64,000 nucleotides of DNA from Roseateles chitinivorans (GTDB taxonomy: Bacteria > Pseudomonadota > Gammaproteobacteria > Burkholderiales > Burkholderiaceae_C), in assembly GCF_002761755.1 (NCBI RefSeq), contig NZ_PEOG01000016.1, positions 1-64,000 of the forward strand, given 5' to 3'. Position 1 is the stretch's first letter. Every line of letters starts with the position of its first letter. Made by a program: the position numbers and the translations under genes. Below the pieces are notes generated by a model. It made no database searches and was not told where the DNA came from. It worked only from the letters and a program-made list of their open reading frames with translations. Below, one piece after another: positions 52,520 to 61,635 of this stretch.

Positions 52520-54070
52520 ATGGCTCCCACCCACTTTGGATTTCAGCGACTGACGGAACTGCACCCGATCAGTCCGGTGCAGCCGCTGGTCACGCGAAGC
52601 GTCCTGGGGAGTGTGCGGCAGCGCGAAGAGTCCCATGGACGCGAGGTCCGGACATGGCCGGCCCAATATCAACCGGAAGACTCATTCGCGGGTCATTTCG
52701 AGTTCGGTCTCAAGTACGAGCGGCTGAACTTCGAGTTCTTCTCGCGACTCTTCCAGCAGCTCGATCCTGAAGTCGTGGCGGCCTGGGTGCGGACCGCACC
52801 GACGGGGATCTACGCGCGCCGAGCCGGCTTCTTCTACGAGTGGTTCACCGGCAGGGCCGTGCCCGTTCCCGACACTGCGAGCAACGTCGGCTACGTCGAC
52901 GCACTCGACTCCGACCTCTACCTGACAACCCGGAATCCCGATCGCAACCGTCGCTGGCGAATCAATGACAACCTGCCAGGCACGCCTGGCTTCTGTCCGT
53001 TGGTCCACCTTGGGCCGGCAGCGTCGCGTCAATGGCTGTACGACGTGGCTGCCGGCGTTCAGGAACTCGACGACACCTACGGCGCCGAGCTGTTGCTGCG
53101 CAGTTCGGCGTGGCTCACCTTCAAGGAATCACGCGCGAGTTTTGCGATCGAACATGAAGCGGACCAGGAAGACCGGGTCAAGCGATTCGCCTCGGTGATC
53201 CAGGACTTCAGCGGCCGGTTGGACGACGTCATGGCGCCCGCCAACCTCCAGATGCTGCAGACTGCGGTCCTGGGTGAGGCGGCTCTGCGCACCGGGATTC
53301 GGCAATCACCCGTGTTCATCGGCGAAACGACTTTCCGGGGTCAACTCGTTCATTACATCGCGCCGTCCGAGCACCGTGTGGAGCCGATGCTGGACGCGTT
53401 GCGCGCCTTCGAGGCCCGGACGCGAGGCGTTCCTGGCATCGCCCGGGTCGCGGCGATCTCGTTCGCATTCGTTTATCTGCATCCCCTGGCGGACGGGAAC
53501 GGCCGCATCCACCGTTTCCTGATCAACCATCTGCTCGCAGGCGACGGGCTGGTGCCGCCGAACATCGTCGTTCCGGTGTCAGCCACCATCGCCGCCAATG
53601 CTCGCGCCCGTGCCGAATACGACCAGGTGCTGGAGGTCGTGTCCCGGCCGTTCATGAAGCGTTATGCCACCAGCTACCGGTTCGGTGAACTCCGCCAGTG
53701 CCTCGACGGGGTCACGACCGACTTCGAGTTCCTCGAAGACGAGGATGCGGGACATGTGTGGCGCTTTCCCGACCTGAGCGAGCATGTGCGCTACCTCAGC
53801 GGCGTATTGCGCCAGACCGTCGAGCATGAGATGGCCGAAGAGGCGTTGCTCCTGCGCCAGAACGACCGTGCACGCGCCGGCATCAAGCGCATCGTCGAAA
53901 TGCCGGATCAGGACGCCGACCGCATCATCCGCTCGCTGAAAGAGAGCAACTGGTCCGTCAGCAACAAGCTTCGAAAGACCTTGCCTGAGATCTTCCAGGA
54001 GAGCGGAAAGCTCCACGAGCACCATGCGCGCATCGTCGCCGCCGTCAGGAACGCCTTCGAGGAGATGTGA
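52520..54070 (+). CDS. Fic-family protein (AMPylase candidate)
   Basis: 516 residues. The catalytic loop HPLADGNGRIHR is intact at 321-332, so transfer of AMP or another nucleotide part to a protein is expected. An inhibitory-helix-like SxxxE (Ser207 to Glu211, ASFAIEHE) lies about 110 residues before it. This is the class II, self-inhibited arrangement, though His replaces the usual Gly/Asn after Glu. A winged-helix-like C-terminus (SNWSVSNKLRKTLPEI) may bind DNA. GC content is visibly lower than its neighbours, suggesting transfer. Its stop overlaps the mdcR start (TGATG). The target is unknown. Confidence 0.88.
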   Translation: MAPTHFGFQRLTELHPISPVQPLVTRSVLGSVRQREESHGREVRTWPAQYQPEDSFAGHFEFGLKYERLNFEFFSRLFQQLDPEVVAAWVRTAPTGIYARRAGFFYEWFTGRAVPVPDTASNVGYVDALDSDLYLTTRNPDRNRRWRINDNLPGTPGFCPLVHLGPAASRQWLYDVAAGVQELDDTYGAELLLRSSAWLTFKESRASFAIEHEADQEDRVKRFASVIQDFSGRLDDVMAPANLQMLQTAVLGEAALRTGIRQSPVFIGETTFRGQLVHYIAPSEHRVEPMLDALRAFEARTRGVPGIARVAAISFAFVYLHPLADGNGRIHRFLINHLLAGDGLVPPNIVVPVSATIAANARARAEYDQVLEVVSRPFMKRYATSYRFGELRQCLDGVTTDFEFLEDEDAGHVWRFPDLSEHVRYLSGVLRQTVEHEMAEEALLLRQNDRARAGIKRIVEMPDQDADRIIRSLKESNWSVSNKLRKTLPEIFQESGKLHEHHARIVAAVRNAFEEM

Positions 54071-54984
54071 TGCTTCCCCGCATCAGCGAAGAAATCACCT
54101 TCCGCAAGCTCGAGATCCTGATCACGTTCTTGGAGAGCGGCAGCCTGGCGCGCGCCGCGGAGCGGCTGGGCACGAGCGCCGTCAGCGTGCATCGGGCGCT
54201 GCATTCCCTGGAGGCGGGCACGCGCTGCGCGCTGTTCCGGCTGGAGGGCCGCAACCTGCAACCCACCGACGCGGCCCATGCGCTGGCCGACGTCGCCCGC
54301 GAGATCCTGCAGCGCATGGACGAGGGCATCAATGCCACCCGCGCCATCGCCGGCTACGGCGCCGAGCGCATCCGCATCGGCTCGCTCTATTCGCTGACCA
54401 GCGGCACCGTGCCGTCGATGATCATGGCGCTCAAGGCCCGCAAGCCCGAGGTCCAGGCCGAGCTGATCCTGGGCTCCAACTCCGACCTCATCCAGCGCCT
54501 GCGCGACGGCACCCTCGACGCCGCCGTCATGGGCCTGCCCGAGTCCGCGCCGGAACTCGAGACCCACGCCCTCTTCGACGACGACGTCTTCTTCGCCGCG
54601 CCCGCCCAGTCGCCCTACGCCGGACAAGCCGCCATCGACCTGCGCGATTGCGCCGAAGAACGCTTCGTCAGCCTGCAGGAAGGCTTCGTCACCTACAGCC
54701 GCTTCGTCGACGCCTTCCGCATCGCCGGCTTCGAGCCGCAGATCGTGATGAAGACCAACGACATCTTCTCGTTGATGAACCTGGTGGGCGGCGGCATCGG
54801 TTGCACGCTGCTGCCGGGGCGCGTCCGCGCGGTGCTGCCGCCCAGCGTCCGGCTGATCCCGCTCCAGGAGCGCTACGCGGTGCGCCAGACCATCGCGCTG
54901 TGCTTCCTCCGCGCCCGTGAGCGCGACCCCAACCTGCTCGCCCTGCTCGCCGCCAGCCGCACGCTGCGCCTCGGCGGACACTGA
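54070..54984 (+). CDS. mdcR: LysR-family regulator of malonate decarboxylase genes
   Basis: 304 residues from the ATG at 54070, which shares bases with the Fic stop; GGAG lies seven bases upstream. The helix-turn-helix reads LEILITFLESGSLARAAERLGTSAVSVHRALHSLE. The C-terminal domain should bind malonate or a derivative. Position directly before mdcA and resemblance to known MdcR proteins support the name. Same-strand placement behind a Fic gene, rather than divergent from the operon, is unusual. Confidence 0.87.
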   Translation: MLPRISEEITFRKLEILITFLESGSLARAAERLGTSAVSVHRALHSLEAGTRCALFRLEGRNLQPTDAAHALADVAREILQRMDEGINATRAIAGYGAERIRIGSLYSLTSGTVPSMIMALKARKPEVQAELILGSNSDLIQRLRDGTLDAAVMGLPESAPELETHALFDDDVFFAAPAQSPYAGQAAIDLRDCAEERFVSLQEGFVTYSRFVDAFRIAGFEPQIVMKTNDIFSLMNLVGGGIGCTLLPGRVRAVLPPSVRLIPLQERYAVRQTIALCFLRARERDPNLLALLAASRTLRLGGH

Positions 54985-55075
54985 CCGGCCGTGCCCAGGA
55001 TCATTCCGCTGCGCGTAATCGTCAGGCGCGGCGGTTGATTGATCGGCCGCGGGCCCGGTCGTACCGTCCACGCCC

Positions 55076-56755
55076 ATGGACCGCATCACCCTGGACACCA
55101 AGGCCCGCGACCGCGCCGCGCGGATCGGCGCGGCACGCGAGGCGCTCGGCGCCCGCCTGACCGGCAAGCAGGTCGAGACCGACGCGATCGTCGACCTGCT
55201 GCACGCGGTGCTCAAGCCCGGCGACCGCGTCTGCCTCGAAGGCAACAACCAGAAGCAGGCCGACTTCCTGGCCAAGGCGCTGGTGGCCCTGGACCCGGCC
55301 CGCATCCATGACCTGCACATGGTCCAGTCGGTGCTCGCGCTGCCCGAGCACCTGGACGTCTTCGAGCGCGGCATCGCCAGCCAGCTGGACTTCAGCTTCT
55401 CCGGCCCGCAGGGCGCGCGGCTGGCCAAGCTGCTTGCCAGTGGCCGGGTCCGCATCGGCGCGATCCACACCTACCTGGAGCTGTTCTCGCGCTACTTCGT
55501 CGACCTGACGCCCAAGGTCTCGCTGATCGCCGCGCACGCCGCCGACGCGCAGGGCAATCTCTACACCGGCCCCAACACCGAGGACACGCCGGCGATCGTC
55601 GAGGCGACCGCGTTCTCCGGCGGACTGGTCATCGCGCAGGTCAACGAGCGGGTGCCCGACGGCACGGCCTTGCCCCGCGTCGACGTGCCGGCGGACTGGG
55701 TCGACTTCGTCGTGCAGGCGCCCACGCCCAACTTCATCGAGCCGCTGTTCACCCGCGATCCGGCGCAGATCAGCGAGATCCAGGTGCTGATGGCGATGAT
55801 GGCCATCAAGGGCATCTACGCCGAATACGGCGTCCAGCGGCTCAACCATGGCATCGGCTTCGACACCGCCGCGATCGAGCTGCTGCTGCCGACCTACGGC
55901 GAATCGCTCGGCCTGAAGGGCAGGATCTGCCGCCACTGGGCGCTGAACCCGCATCCCGCGCTGATCCCGGCGATCGAGGCGGGCTGGGTCGAGTCGATCC
56001 ATTCCTTCGGCTCGGAACTGGGCATGGAGGACTACATCCGCGCCCGCTCGGACGTCTTCTTCACCGGCCCCGACGGCAGCCTGCGCAGCAACCGGGCGTT
56101 CAGCCAGGCGGCCGGTCACTACGCCTGCGACCTGTTCATCGGCTCCACCCTGCAGATGGACCTGCTGGGCAACAGCTCGACGGCGACGCTGGGACGCATC
56201 GCCGGCTTCGGCGGCGCGCCCAACATGGGCGCCGACGCGCGCGGGCGCCGGCATGCGAGCCCCGCCTGGTTGAAGGCGGGCGAGCAGGCCCGCGCCCATC
56301 GCAGCGGCGCGGCCGCGACGCCGCGCGGCCGCAAGCTGGTCGTGCAGATGGTCGAGACCTTCCGCGAGCACATGCAGCCCGCCTTCGTCGAGCACCTCGA
56401 CGCCTGGGAGCTGCAGCGCCAGGCCGGCATGGACCTGCCGCCGATCATGATCTACGGCGACGACGTCACCCATGTCCTCACCGAGGAGGGCATCGCCAAC
56501 CTGCTGCTGTGCCGCGACGACGAGGAGCGCGAGCAGGCGATCCGCGGCGTGGCGGGCTACACCGCGGTCGGCCTCGGCCGCGACCGCCGCGCGGTCGAGC
56601 GGCTGCGCGACCGCGGCGTCATCCGGCGTCCCGAGGACCTCGGCATCGACCCGCGCGACGCCACCCGCAACCTGCTGGCCGCGCGCGGCATGCGCGACCT
56701 GGTGCGGGCGTCCGGCGGCCTGTACCGCCCGCCGAAGCGCTTCCGCAACTGGTGA
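55076..56755 (+). CDS. mdcA: Malonate decarboxylase subunit alpha
   Basis: 559 residues. MdcA is the acetyl-S-ACP:malonate ACP transferase of the biotin-independent complex. Family features are VCLEGNNQKQADFLAKAL near the start, GPNTEDTPAIVEATAFSGGLVIAQVNE and GFGGAPNMGADARGRRHASPAW. It exchanges acetyl for malonyl on the carrier MdcC. It starts 91 bp after mdcR with no clear ribosome site. The genes that follow are closely packed. Confidence 0.97.
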   Translation: MDRITLDTKARDRAARIGAAREALGARLTGKQVETDAIVDLLHAVLKPGDRVCLEGNNQKQADFLAKALVALDPARIHDLHMVQSVLALPEHLDVFERGIASQLDFSFSGPQGARLAKLLASGRVRIGAIHTYLELFSRYFVDLTPKVSLIAAHAADAQGNLYTGPNTEDTPAIVEATAFSGGLVIAQVNERVPDGTALPRVDVPADWVDFVVQAPTPNFIEPLFTRDPAQISEIQVLMAMMAIKGIYAEYGVQRLNHGIGFDTAAIELLLPTYGESLGLKGRICRHWALNPHPALIPAIEAGWVESIHSFGSELGMEDYIRARSDVFFTGPDGSLRSNRAFSQAAGHYACDLFIGSTLQMDLLGNSSTATLGRIAGFGGAPNMGADARGRRHASPAWLKAGEQARAHRSGAAATPRGRKLVVQMVETFREHMQPAFVEHLDAWELQRQAGMDLPPIMIYGDDVTHVLTEEGIANLLLCRDDEEREQAIRGVAGYTAVGLGRDRRAVERLRDRGVIRRPEDLGIDPRDATRNLLAARGMRDLVRASGGLYRPPKRFRNW

Positions 56756-56810
56756 CGACACCGCGGCGCTCGCGACGCCCCTGACGCCCGCCCCAACGAC
56801 GAGGACCGCC

Positions 56811-57134
56811 ATGACACCCATTCCACCGGGTCTGGAGACCCTGGACTTCCGCTTCGCCGGCAACCGCGCCGTGCCGGCCTTCACGCCGGTGCTGGTCGGC
56901 GTGGTCGGCTCCGGCAACCTCGAGGTGATGCTCGAACCCGGCGACGGCAGCGAGTGCGCCGTGCATGTCCAGACTTCGGCGCGCGGCTTCGCGCCGGTCT
57001 GGCAGGCGGTGCTCGACGACTTCCACCATCGCCACGACCTCGCCGGCGTGCGCGTGTCCATCAACGACATGGGCGCGACGCCCGCGGTGGTCAGCCTGCG
57101 CCTCGACCAGGCGGTCCGGGAACTGCAGCCATGA
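56811..57134 (+). CDS. mdcC: Malonate decarboxylase acyl carrier protein (delta)
   Basis: 107 residues. The prosthetic-group Ser is most likely Ser34 in VLVGVVGSGNLEVML, the site that takes phosphoribosyl-dephospho-CoA. The rest (CAVHVQTSARGFAPVWQAVLDDF, then INDMGATPAVVSLRL) fits the family. It carries acetyl and malonyl between subunits. Its stop overlaps the mdcD start (ATGA). Confidence 0.95.
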   Translation: MTPIPPGLETLDFRFAGNRAVPAFTPVLVGVVGSGNLEVMLEPGDGSECAVHVQTSARGFAPVWQAVLDDFHHRHDLAGVRVSINDMGATPAVVSLRLDQAVRELQP

Positions 57135-58078
57135 CGGCGACGACGTCCCCAGCCCGGCCAGCCGCCGTACCCGCGATCTCGTACGCCGAGTGCAGCGCGC
57201 GCGAGCGGCTCGCGCAGTTGCTCGATCCCGGCAGCTTCCACGAGTGGCTGCCGCCCGCCGAGCGCGTGATGAGCCCCCACCTGGCCCAGCTCGGGGTGCC
57301 CTCCTCCTTCGACGACGGCGTCGCGATCGGCCGTGCCCGGCTGGCCGGCCGGACCGTCTTCGTCGCCGCGCAGGAAGGCGCCTTCATGGGCGGCGGCGTC
57401 GGCGAGGTGCACGGCGCCAAGCTCGTCGGCCTGCTGCGCCGCGCACTGCGCGAGCGCCCGGCGGCCGTGCTGCTGCTGCTGGACTCCGGCGGCGTGCGCC
57501 TGCACGAGGCCAACGCGGGGCTGATCGCGGTCTCCGAGGTGATGCGCGCGGTGCTCGACGCACGCGACGCTGGCCTCCCCGTGATCGCGCTGATCGGCGC
57601 CGCCAACGGCTGCTTCGGCGGCATGGGGATCGTGGCGCGCTGCACCGATTTCGTCGTCATGAGCGACCTCGGCCGCCTCGCGATGTCCGGACCGGAGGTC
57701 ATCGAGGCCTCCCACGGGGTCGAGGAATTCGATGCCCGCGATCGCGCACTGGTCTGGCGCACCACCGGCGGCAAGCAGCGCTGGCTGACCGGTGACTGCG
57801 ACGCGCTGGTCGAGGACGAGGTCGCCGCGTTCCGCCGCGCGGCGATCGCGGCCATGGAGGCGCTGCCCGCGGCCCGGCCAGTGACGCTGGAAGCGCTCGA
57901 GGCGGAACATGCGCTGCTCGCACGGCGGCTGGCGCTGCTCGATGCGCCGGTCGCCGGCGACGACGCGCTGGCGCTGTGGCGCCGGCTCGGCATCGAGGAC
58001 GCCGCGAGCATCCCCGACCTGGACGTTGCCGAGGTCGTGCCGCTGCGCACCGTCGCGGCCAGTCCCGACAGCCGTTGA
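57131..58078 (+). CDS. mdcD: Malonate decarboxylase subunit beta
   Basis: 315 residues. A crotonase-fold carboxyltransferase-like subunit: FVAAQEGAFMGGGVGEVHGAKLVGLL, LLDSGGVRLHEANAGL and MSGPEVIEASHGVEEFDARD are typical. With MdcE it decarboxylates malonyl-S-ACP to regenerate acetyl-S-ACP. Translation is likely coupled to mdcC by the four-base overlap. Confidence 0.96.
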   Translation: MTATTSPARPAAVPAISYAECSARERLAQLLDPGSFHEWLPPAERVMSPHLAQLGVPSSFDDGVAIGRARLAGRTVFVAAQEGAFMGGGVGEVHGAKLVGLLRRALRERPAAVLLLLDSGGVRLHEANAGLIAVSEVMRAVLDARDAGLPVIALIGAANGCFGGMGIVARCTDFVVMSDLGRLAMSGPEVIEASHGVEEFDARDRALVWRTTGGKQRWLTGDCDALVEDEVAAFRRAAIAAMEALPAARPVTLEALEAEHALLARRLALLDAPVAGDDALALWRRLGIEDAASIPDLDVAEVVPLRTVAASPDSR

Positions 58079-58105
58079 GACGCCGGGGCGGAAAGGAGTT
58101 CGAAC

Positions 58106-58807
58106 ATGGACTGGAAGAGCTTGGCCGAGACGCTGTTCGGCTCGGATCGCGGGCTGACGCTGCAAGGCGACTTCCTGCAAGGCGAGGTCGCGCTCGACGG
58201 CGAGCCGCTGACCGTCGTCGGCACGACGGGACATGCGCCGATCGGCGTGCGACTCGCGCTGGCGCAGGCACGCGCGGTGCTCGATACCATCGCCCGCCAT
58301 CCGGGCCGGCCGATCCTGCTGCTGATCGACACCCAGGGCCAGCAGCTGCGGCGGCGCGATGAGCTGCTGGGCATCAACCGGGCGATGGCCCACCTGGGCA
58401 TGGCCATCGACCTCGCGCGCCGGCGTGGGCACCGGGTGCTGGGCCTGGTCTATGACCAGGCGCTGTCGGGCGGCTTCATCACCTCCGGCCTGATCGCCGA
58501 CGCCTGCGATGCGCTGCCGCAGGCGGAGATCCGCGTGATGCGCATTCCGGCGATGTCGCGCGTGACCAAGCTGCCGGAGGACATGCTGACCGAGTTGTCG
58601 CGCGCCAATCCGGTCTTCGCGCCGGGCGTCGAGAACTACGTGGCGATGGGCGGCGTGCGGCGCGTGTGGTCCGGCGACCTGCAGGCCGCGCTGCGGCAGG
58701 CGCTGGCCGACGCGCCGACCGAGGACCGTCGCGCCCTGGATGGCGCGGAGCGCGGCGGGCGCCGGCTCGCGGCGGACGTGATGGCCCGTGTGCTGGAGGC
58801 GCCATGA
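58106..58807 (+). CDS. mdcE: Malonate decarboxylase subunit gamma
   Basis: 233 residues, preceded by AAAGGAG at a good distance. A crotonase-like subunit with ILLLIDTQGQQLRRRDELLGINRAMAHL and LVYDQALSGGFITSGLIADA. It forms the decarboxylase half with MdcD. Its stop overlaps mdcG (ATGA). Confidence 0.95.
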   Translation: MDWKSLAETLFGSDRGLTLQGDFLQGEVALDGEPLTVVGTTGHAPIGVRLALAQARAVLDTIARHPGRPILLLIDTQGQQLRRRDELLGINRAMAHLGMAIDLARRRGHRVLGLVYDQALSGGFITSGLIADACDALPQAEIRVMRIPAMSRVTKLPEDMLTELSRANPVFAPGVENYVAMGGVRRVWSGDLQAALRQALADAPTEDRRALDGAERGGRRLAADVMARVLEAP

Positions 58808-59484
58808 CCCGCCTGCATCGACACCAGTTGGTGCGTCCGTCGCCCTCTGCCTGGACCGCTCTGCGCGCGAGCGCGGCGGACGCGGTCGAACGGGAATGCC
58901 TGACGCTGTGGGCGGCGCGGGGACTGCCGCTGGTGGTGACGCAGCAGCGCTGCGACGCCGGAGCCGCCGCCGACCGGATCGCGACCGGGCTGTCCGCGCC
59001 GCTGCGCTGGGCCTCGCGCCGGATCGGCGTGATCCTCGATCGGAGCGACGTGCTGTTCTTCGACGAGTTTCCCGTCGCGCGCGCGCTGACCAAACTGCTG
59101 CCCGTCCCGACGCGGACCGCCTGGGACCGGCTGTGCCGGTCGGTGGCCGCGGAAGGCGCCCAACCGCGCGTCTACGGCAGCTACGGCTGGCAGGCCTTGA
59201 CGGGCATGGCGCATGTCCATGCGGACTCCGACGTGGACCTCTGGGCGGGCGTCCACGATGCGGCCCAGGCGGACGCGATCGCCGCGCTGTTCGCGCGGGC
59301 CGAGATCCCGGGGCTGCGACTCGATGGCGAGCTGATCTTCGACGGCGACACCGCGGTGTCCTGGCGCGAGTGGCTGGCCTGGCGCGCCGGCGGCACGCGC
59401 TCGATCCTGGTGAAGACCGTCGGCGGCAGCCGCCTCGCCAGCGATCTCGCCGAGATCGTCCGCGACGTGAAGGTGGCGGCATGA
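58804..59484 (+). CDS. mdcG: Phosphoribosyl-dephospho-CoA transferase
   Basis: 226 residues from the ATG at 58804. The nucleotidyltransferase signature is YGSYGWQALTGMAHVHADSDVDLW, with the metal-binding Asp pair. MdcG attaches the 2'-(5''-triphosphoribosyl)-3'-dephospho-CoA precursor to the MdcC serine. Overlaps on both sides (mdcE and mdcB) argue for one operon. Confidence 0.94.
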   Translation: MTRLHRHQLVRPSPSAWTALRASAADAVERECLTLWAARGLPLVVTQQRCDAGAAADRIATGLSAPLRWASRRIGVILDRSDVLFFDEFPVARALTKLLPVPTRTAWDRLCRSVAAEGAQPRVYGSYGWQALTGMAHVHADSDVDLWAGVHDAAQADAIAALFARAEIPGLRLDGELIFDGDTAVSWREWLAWRAGGTRSILVKTVGGSRLASDLAEIVRDVKVAA

Positions 59485-60383
59485 GCTCGCCGGCGCATGA
59501 GCGGCCGGTTCGGCGACCTGCCCGCGCCGCCGACGCGCTCCGGGCCCCTACCGCCGCCGACCTCGGACGTGCCGCCGCGGCCGCTCTGCACGATGAGCTG
59601 GCGCTGGCGCCCAAGCCGGGATTGGTCACCCTGACCAGCAACGGCAGCCATGACGACATGGACGCGCGGACCTTCTTTCGCAGCATCGCCGCGCTGCGTC
59701 GCTACTTCGTCCGGATCGCCGGGCTCGGCATGGCCGGGGCGGACTTCGAGGCCCTGGAGCGCGCCGGCATCGAGGCCGAGGCCTGCATGCTCGCAGCCAC
59801 CGGGGGCATCAACACCCATCGCGGCGCGATCTTCCTGTTGGGATTGCTGTGCGCCTGCGCGGGCGCCCTCGTCTCGGCCGGCCAGCCGCTGACGCCGACG
59901 AGGCTGCGCGCAACCCTGGTTGAACGCTGGGGCGCGGCGCTGCGTCGGCGCGCGCAGCGCCCGTCGACGCTGCCCGGCGGCATGGCCGCGCGCCGGCATG
60001 GTCTGCGCGGCGCGTCCGAGGAGGCGGCGCTCGGATTCCCCGCCGTCTTCGACGTGGGCGTGCCTGCGATGCGGTCGGCGCTCGCTCAGGGCCTGTCCCG
60101 CGAGCGCGCGCAGCTCGACACCTTCTTCCATCTGATGGCCGCGCTCGACGACAGCAACCTCGCGCATCGCGGCGGTCTCGAGGGCCTGCGCTTCGCGCAG
60201 CAGGCGGCGCGCGGATTCCTCGCGGACGGCGGGGCCGCGCATCCCCTTGCCCTCGCGCGGGCCGAGGCACTCGGCCAGGACTTCGAGGCCCGCCGGCTGT
60301 CGCCCGGCGGCTCCGCCGACATGCTGGCCGCGGTCTGCTGGATGGTCCGCATCGGGGCGGTCGGCGCATTCAAGGTGCGGTGA
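59481..60383 (+). CDS. mdcB: Triphosphoribosyl-dephospho-CoA synthase
   Basis: 300 residues from the ATG at 59481, overlapping mdcG. CitG-family motifs are ELALAPKPGLVTLTSNGSHDDMD, GINTHRGAIFLLGLL and ALDDSNLAHRGG. It makes the prosthetic-group precursor from ATP and dephospho-CoA. Its place after mdcG, rather than second in the operon, differs from the Klebsiella order. Confidence 0.95.
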   Translation: MSSPAHERPVRRPARAADALRAPTAADLGRAAAAALHDELALAPKPGLVTLTSNGSHDDMDARTFFRSIAALRRYFVRIAGLGMAGADFEALERAGIEAEACMLAATGGINTHRGAIFLLGLLCACAGALVSAGQPLTPTRLRATLVERWGAALRRRAQRPSTLPGGMAARRHGLRGASEEAALGFPAVFDVGVPAMRSALAQGLSRERAQLDTFFHLMAALDDSNLAHRGGLEGLRFAQQAARGFLADGGAAHPLALARAEALGQDFEARRLSPGGSADMLAAVCWMVRIGAVGAFKVR

Positions 60384-60401
60384 TCGCGTCAGGTACATCT
60401 T

Positions 60402-61364
60402 GTGAGCGTCGCGATCGTCTTCAGCGGCCAGGGCCACCAGCATCCGGGGATGCTGCCGTGGTTGCGGCATGACGCGGTGATCGCTGCGATGACGACACAG
60501 CTCGGCATCGGCGACTGGCGCGCCGCACTCGCCGACGAGGCCTGGGCTCGCGCCAACCGACATGCGCAGGTGCTGATCACAGCGACCGCAGTGTCGGCCT
60601 GGGCTCAACTCCATGCGGCGTTGCGTGCCGCGTCCATCGAGGTCGATGCCCTCGCCGGCTACAGCGTCGGCGAGATCGCCGCCTGCGCGGCGGCGGGCGT
60701 GTTCAGTCCGGAACGAGCGGTCGCGCTGGCCGTGCGTCGGGCGGAATTGATGGATGCCGCGGGCCGCTCTCGGCCCGGAGGGCTGTGTGGCGTCACCGGC
60801 GTCGGCGCGGCCGCGCTGGACGAACTGCTGCGCGACTCGGCGGTGACCGTCGCCATCCGCAATGGCGAGGAGTCGGTCGTGGTCGGCGGGCCGCTGGGCG
60901 AGTCGCCGGGACAGGAGCCGGCGGCGACGCGTCTCTCCGACGGATCGCTCGACGCGATCGAAGCCGTGCTGGCCGGACGCGGCGCACGCTGCACGCGGCT
61001 GGCGGTCACGGTGGCGTCGCACACGCCGCTGATGCGCGCGGCCGCCGAAGCCTTCGCCGCCGAATTGACCCACGAACCATTGAACGCGCCCTCGCTGCCA
61101 CTGTTCGACAGCGACGGCAATCGCAGCTGGAGCGCTGGACAAGCGCGCGACGGGTTGTCGCGGCAGATCGCCACGACGGTGCGATGGGACGCGGTCATGG
61201 ACCAGATCGCGGCACGCGCGCCGTCGAGCGTGCTGGAGATCGGCGGCGGTCAGGCGCTCGCTCGACTGTGGCTGCAGCGCCATCCGGCGACGCCCGCGCG
61301 ATCAGCAGACGAGTTCCGCACGATCGACGGCGTGATCGCGTGGATTGCCCGCTGCGCCACTTGA
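60402..61364 (+). CDS. mdcH: Malonate decarboxylase, malonyl-CoA:ACP transacylase subunit
   Basis: 320 residues from a GTG at 60402. The acyltransferase fold shows VFSGQGHQHPGML at the start, nucleophile Ser88 in AGYSVGEIAACAAAGVF, and the second catalytic region VASHTPLMRAAAEAFAAEL. It charges MdcC with malonyl from malonyl-CoA. Last biosynthetic gene before a 271-bp gap and the transporter. Confidence 0.94.
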   Translation: MSVAIVFSGQGHQHPGMLPWLRHDAVIAAMTTQLGIGDWRAALADEAWARANRHAQVLITATAVSAWAQLHAALRAASIEVDALAGYSVGEIAACAAAGVFSPERAVALAVRRAELMDAAGRSRPGGLCGVTGVGAAALDELLRDSAVTVAIRNGEESVVVGGPLGESPGQEPAATRLSDGSLDAIEAVLAGRGARCTRLAVTVASHTPLMRAAAEAFAAELTHEPLNAPSLPLFDSDGNRSWSAGQARDGLSRQIATTVRWDAVMDQIAARAPSSVLEIGGGQALARLWLQRHPATPARSADEFRTIDGVIAWIARCAT

Positions 61365-61374
61365 TCGCCGCCGG

Positions 61375-61395
61375 CGACGAGCGACGAGCGACGAG
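61375..61395. repeat. Three tandem 7-bp repeats after mdcH
   Basis: CGACGAG occurs three times head to tail in the 271-bp gap between mdcH and the carrier gene. The rest of the gap shows a GGCTCG/CGAGCC inverted repeat near 61539-61566 and no gene. Confidence 0.5.
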
Positions 61396-61635
61396 CGATC
61401 GAGAACTCACGCGACCAACGGGCCGTCGCCAGTAACTGGCACAAGCGGAAGAACCGCTGGACCGCGCGAGCGGCGCCCGGGTTCTCCCTCGATCGTTGCG
61501 GCGGGCGTAACGGTCCGGATCGGAGCTTGATTGAAGCGGGCTCGTGCGCTCGATACCGTGCGAGCCGATGAGAAGTCAATGAAGAACGGAGCGGCCGGTG
61601 CTCGACATGCCGGACCGCCGCAACAGGAGACAGCG

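Noticed and set aside
55022-59686. An open frame of about 1,550 codons on the minus strand across the mdc genes
   Set aside because: It is antisense to mdcA-mdcG, which are certain. Long empty antisense frames are expected at this GC content, and the predicted protein is Arg/Ala/Gly-rich without motifs.
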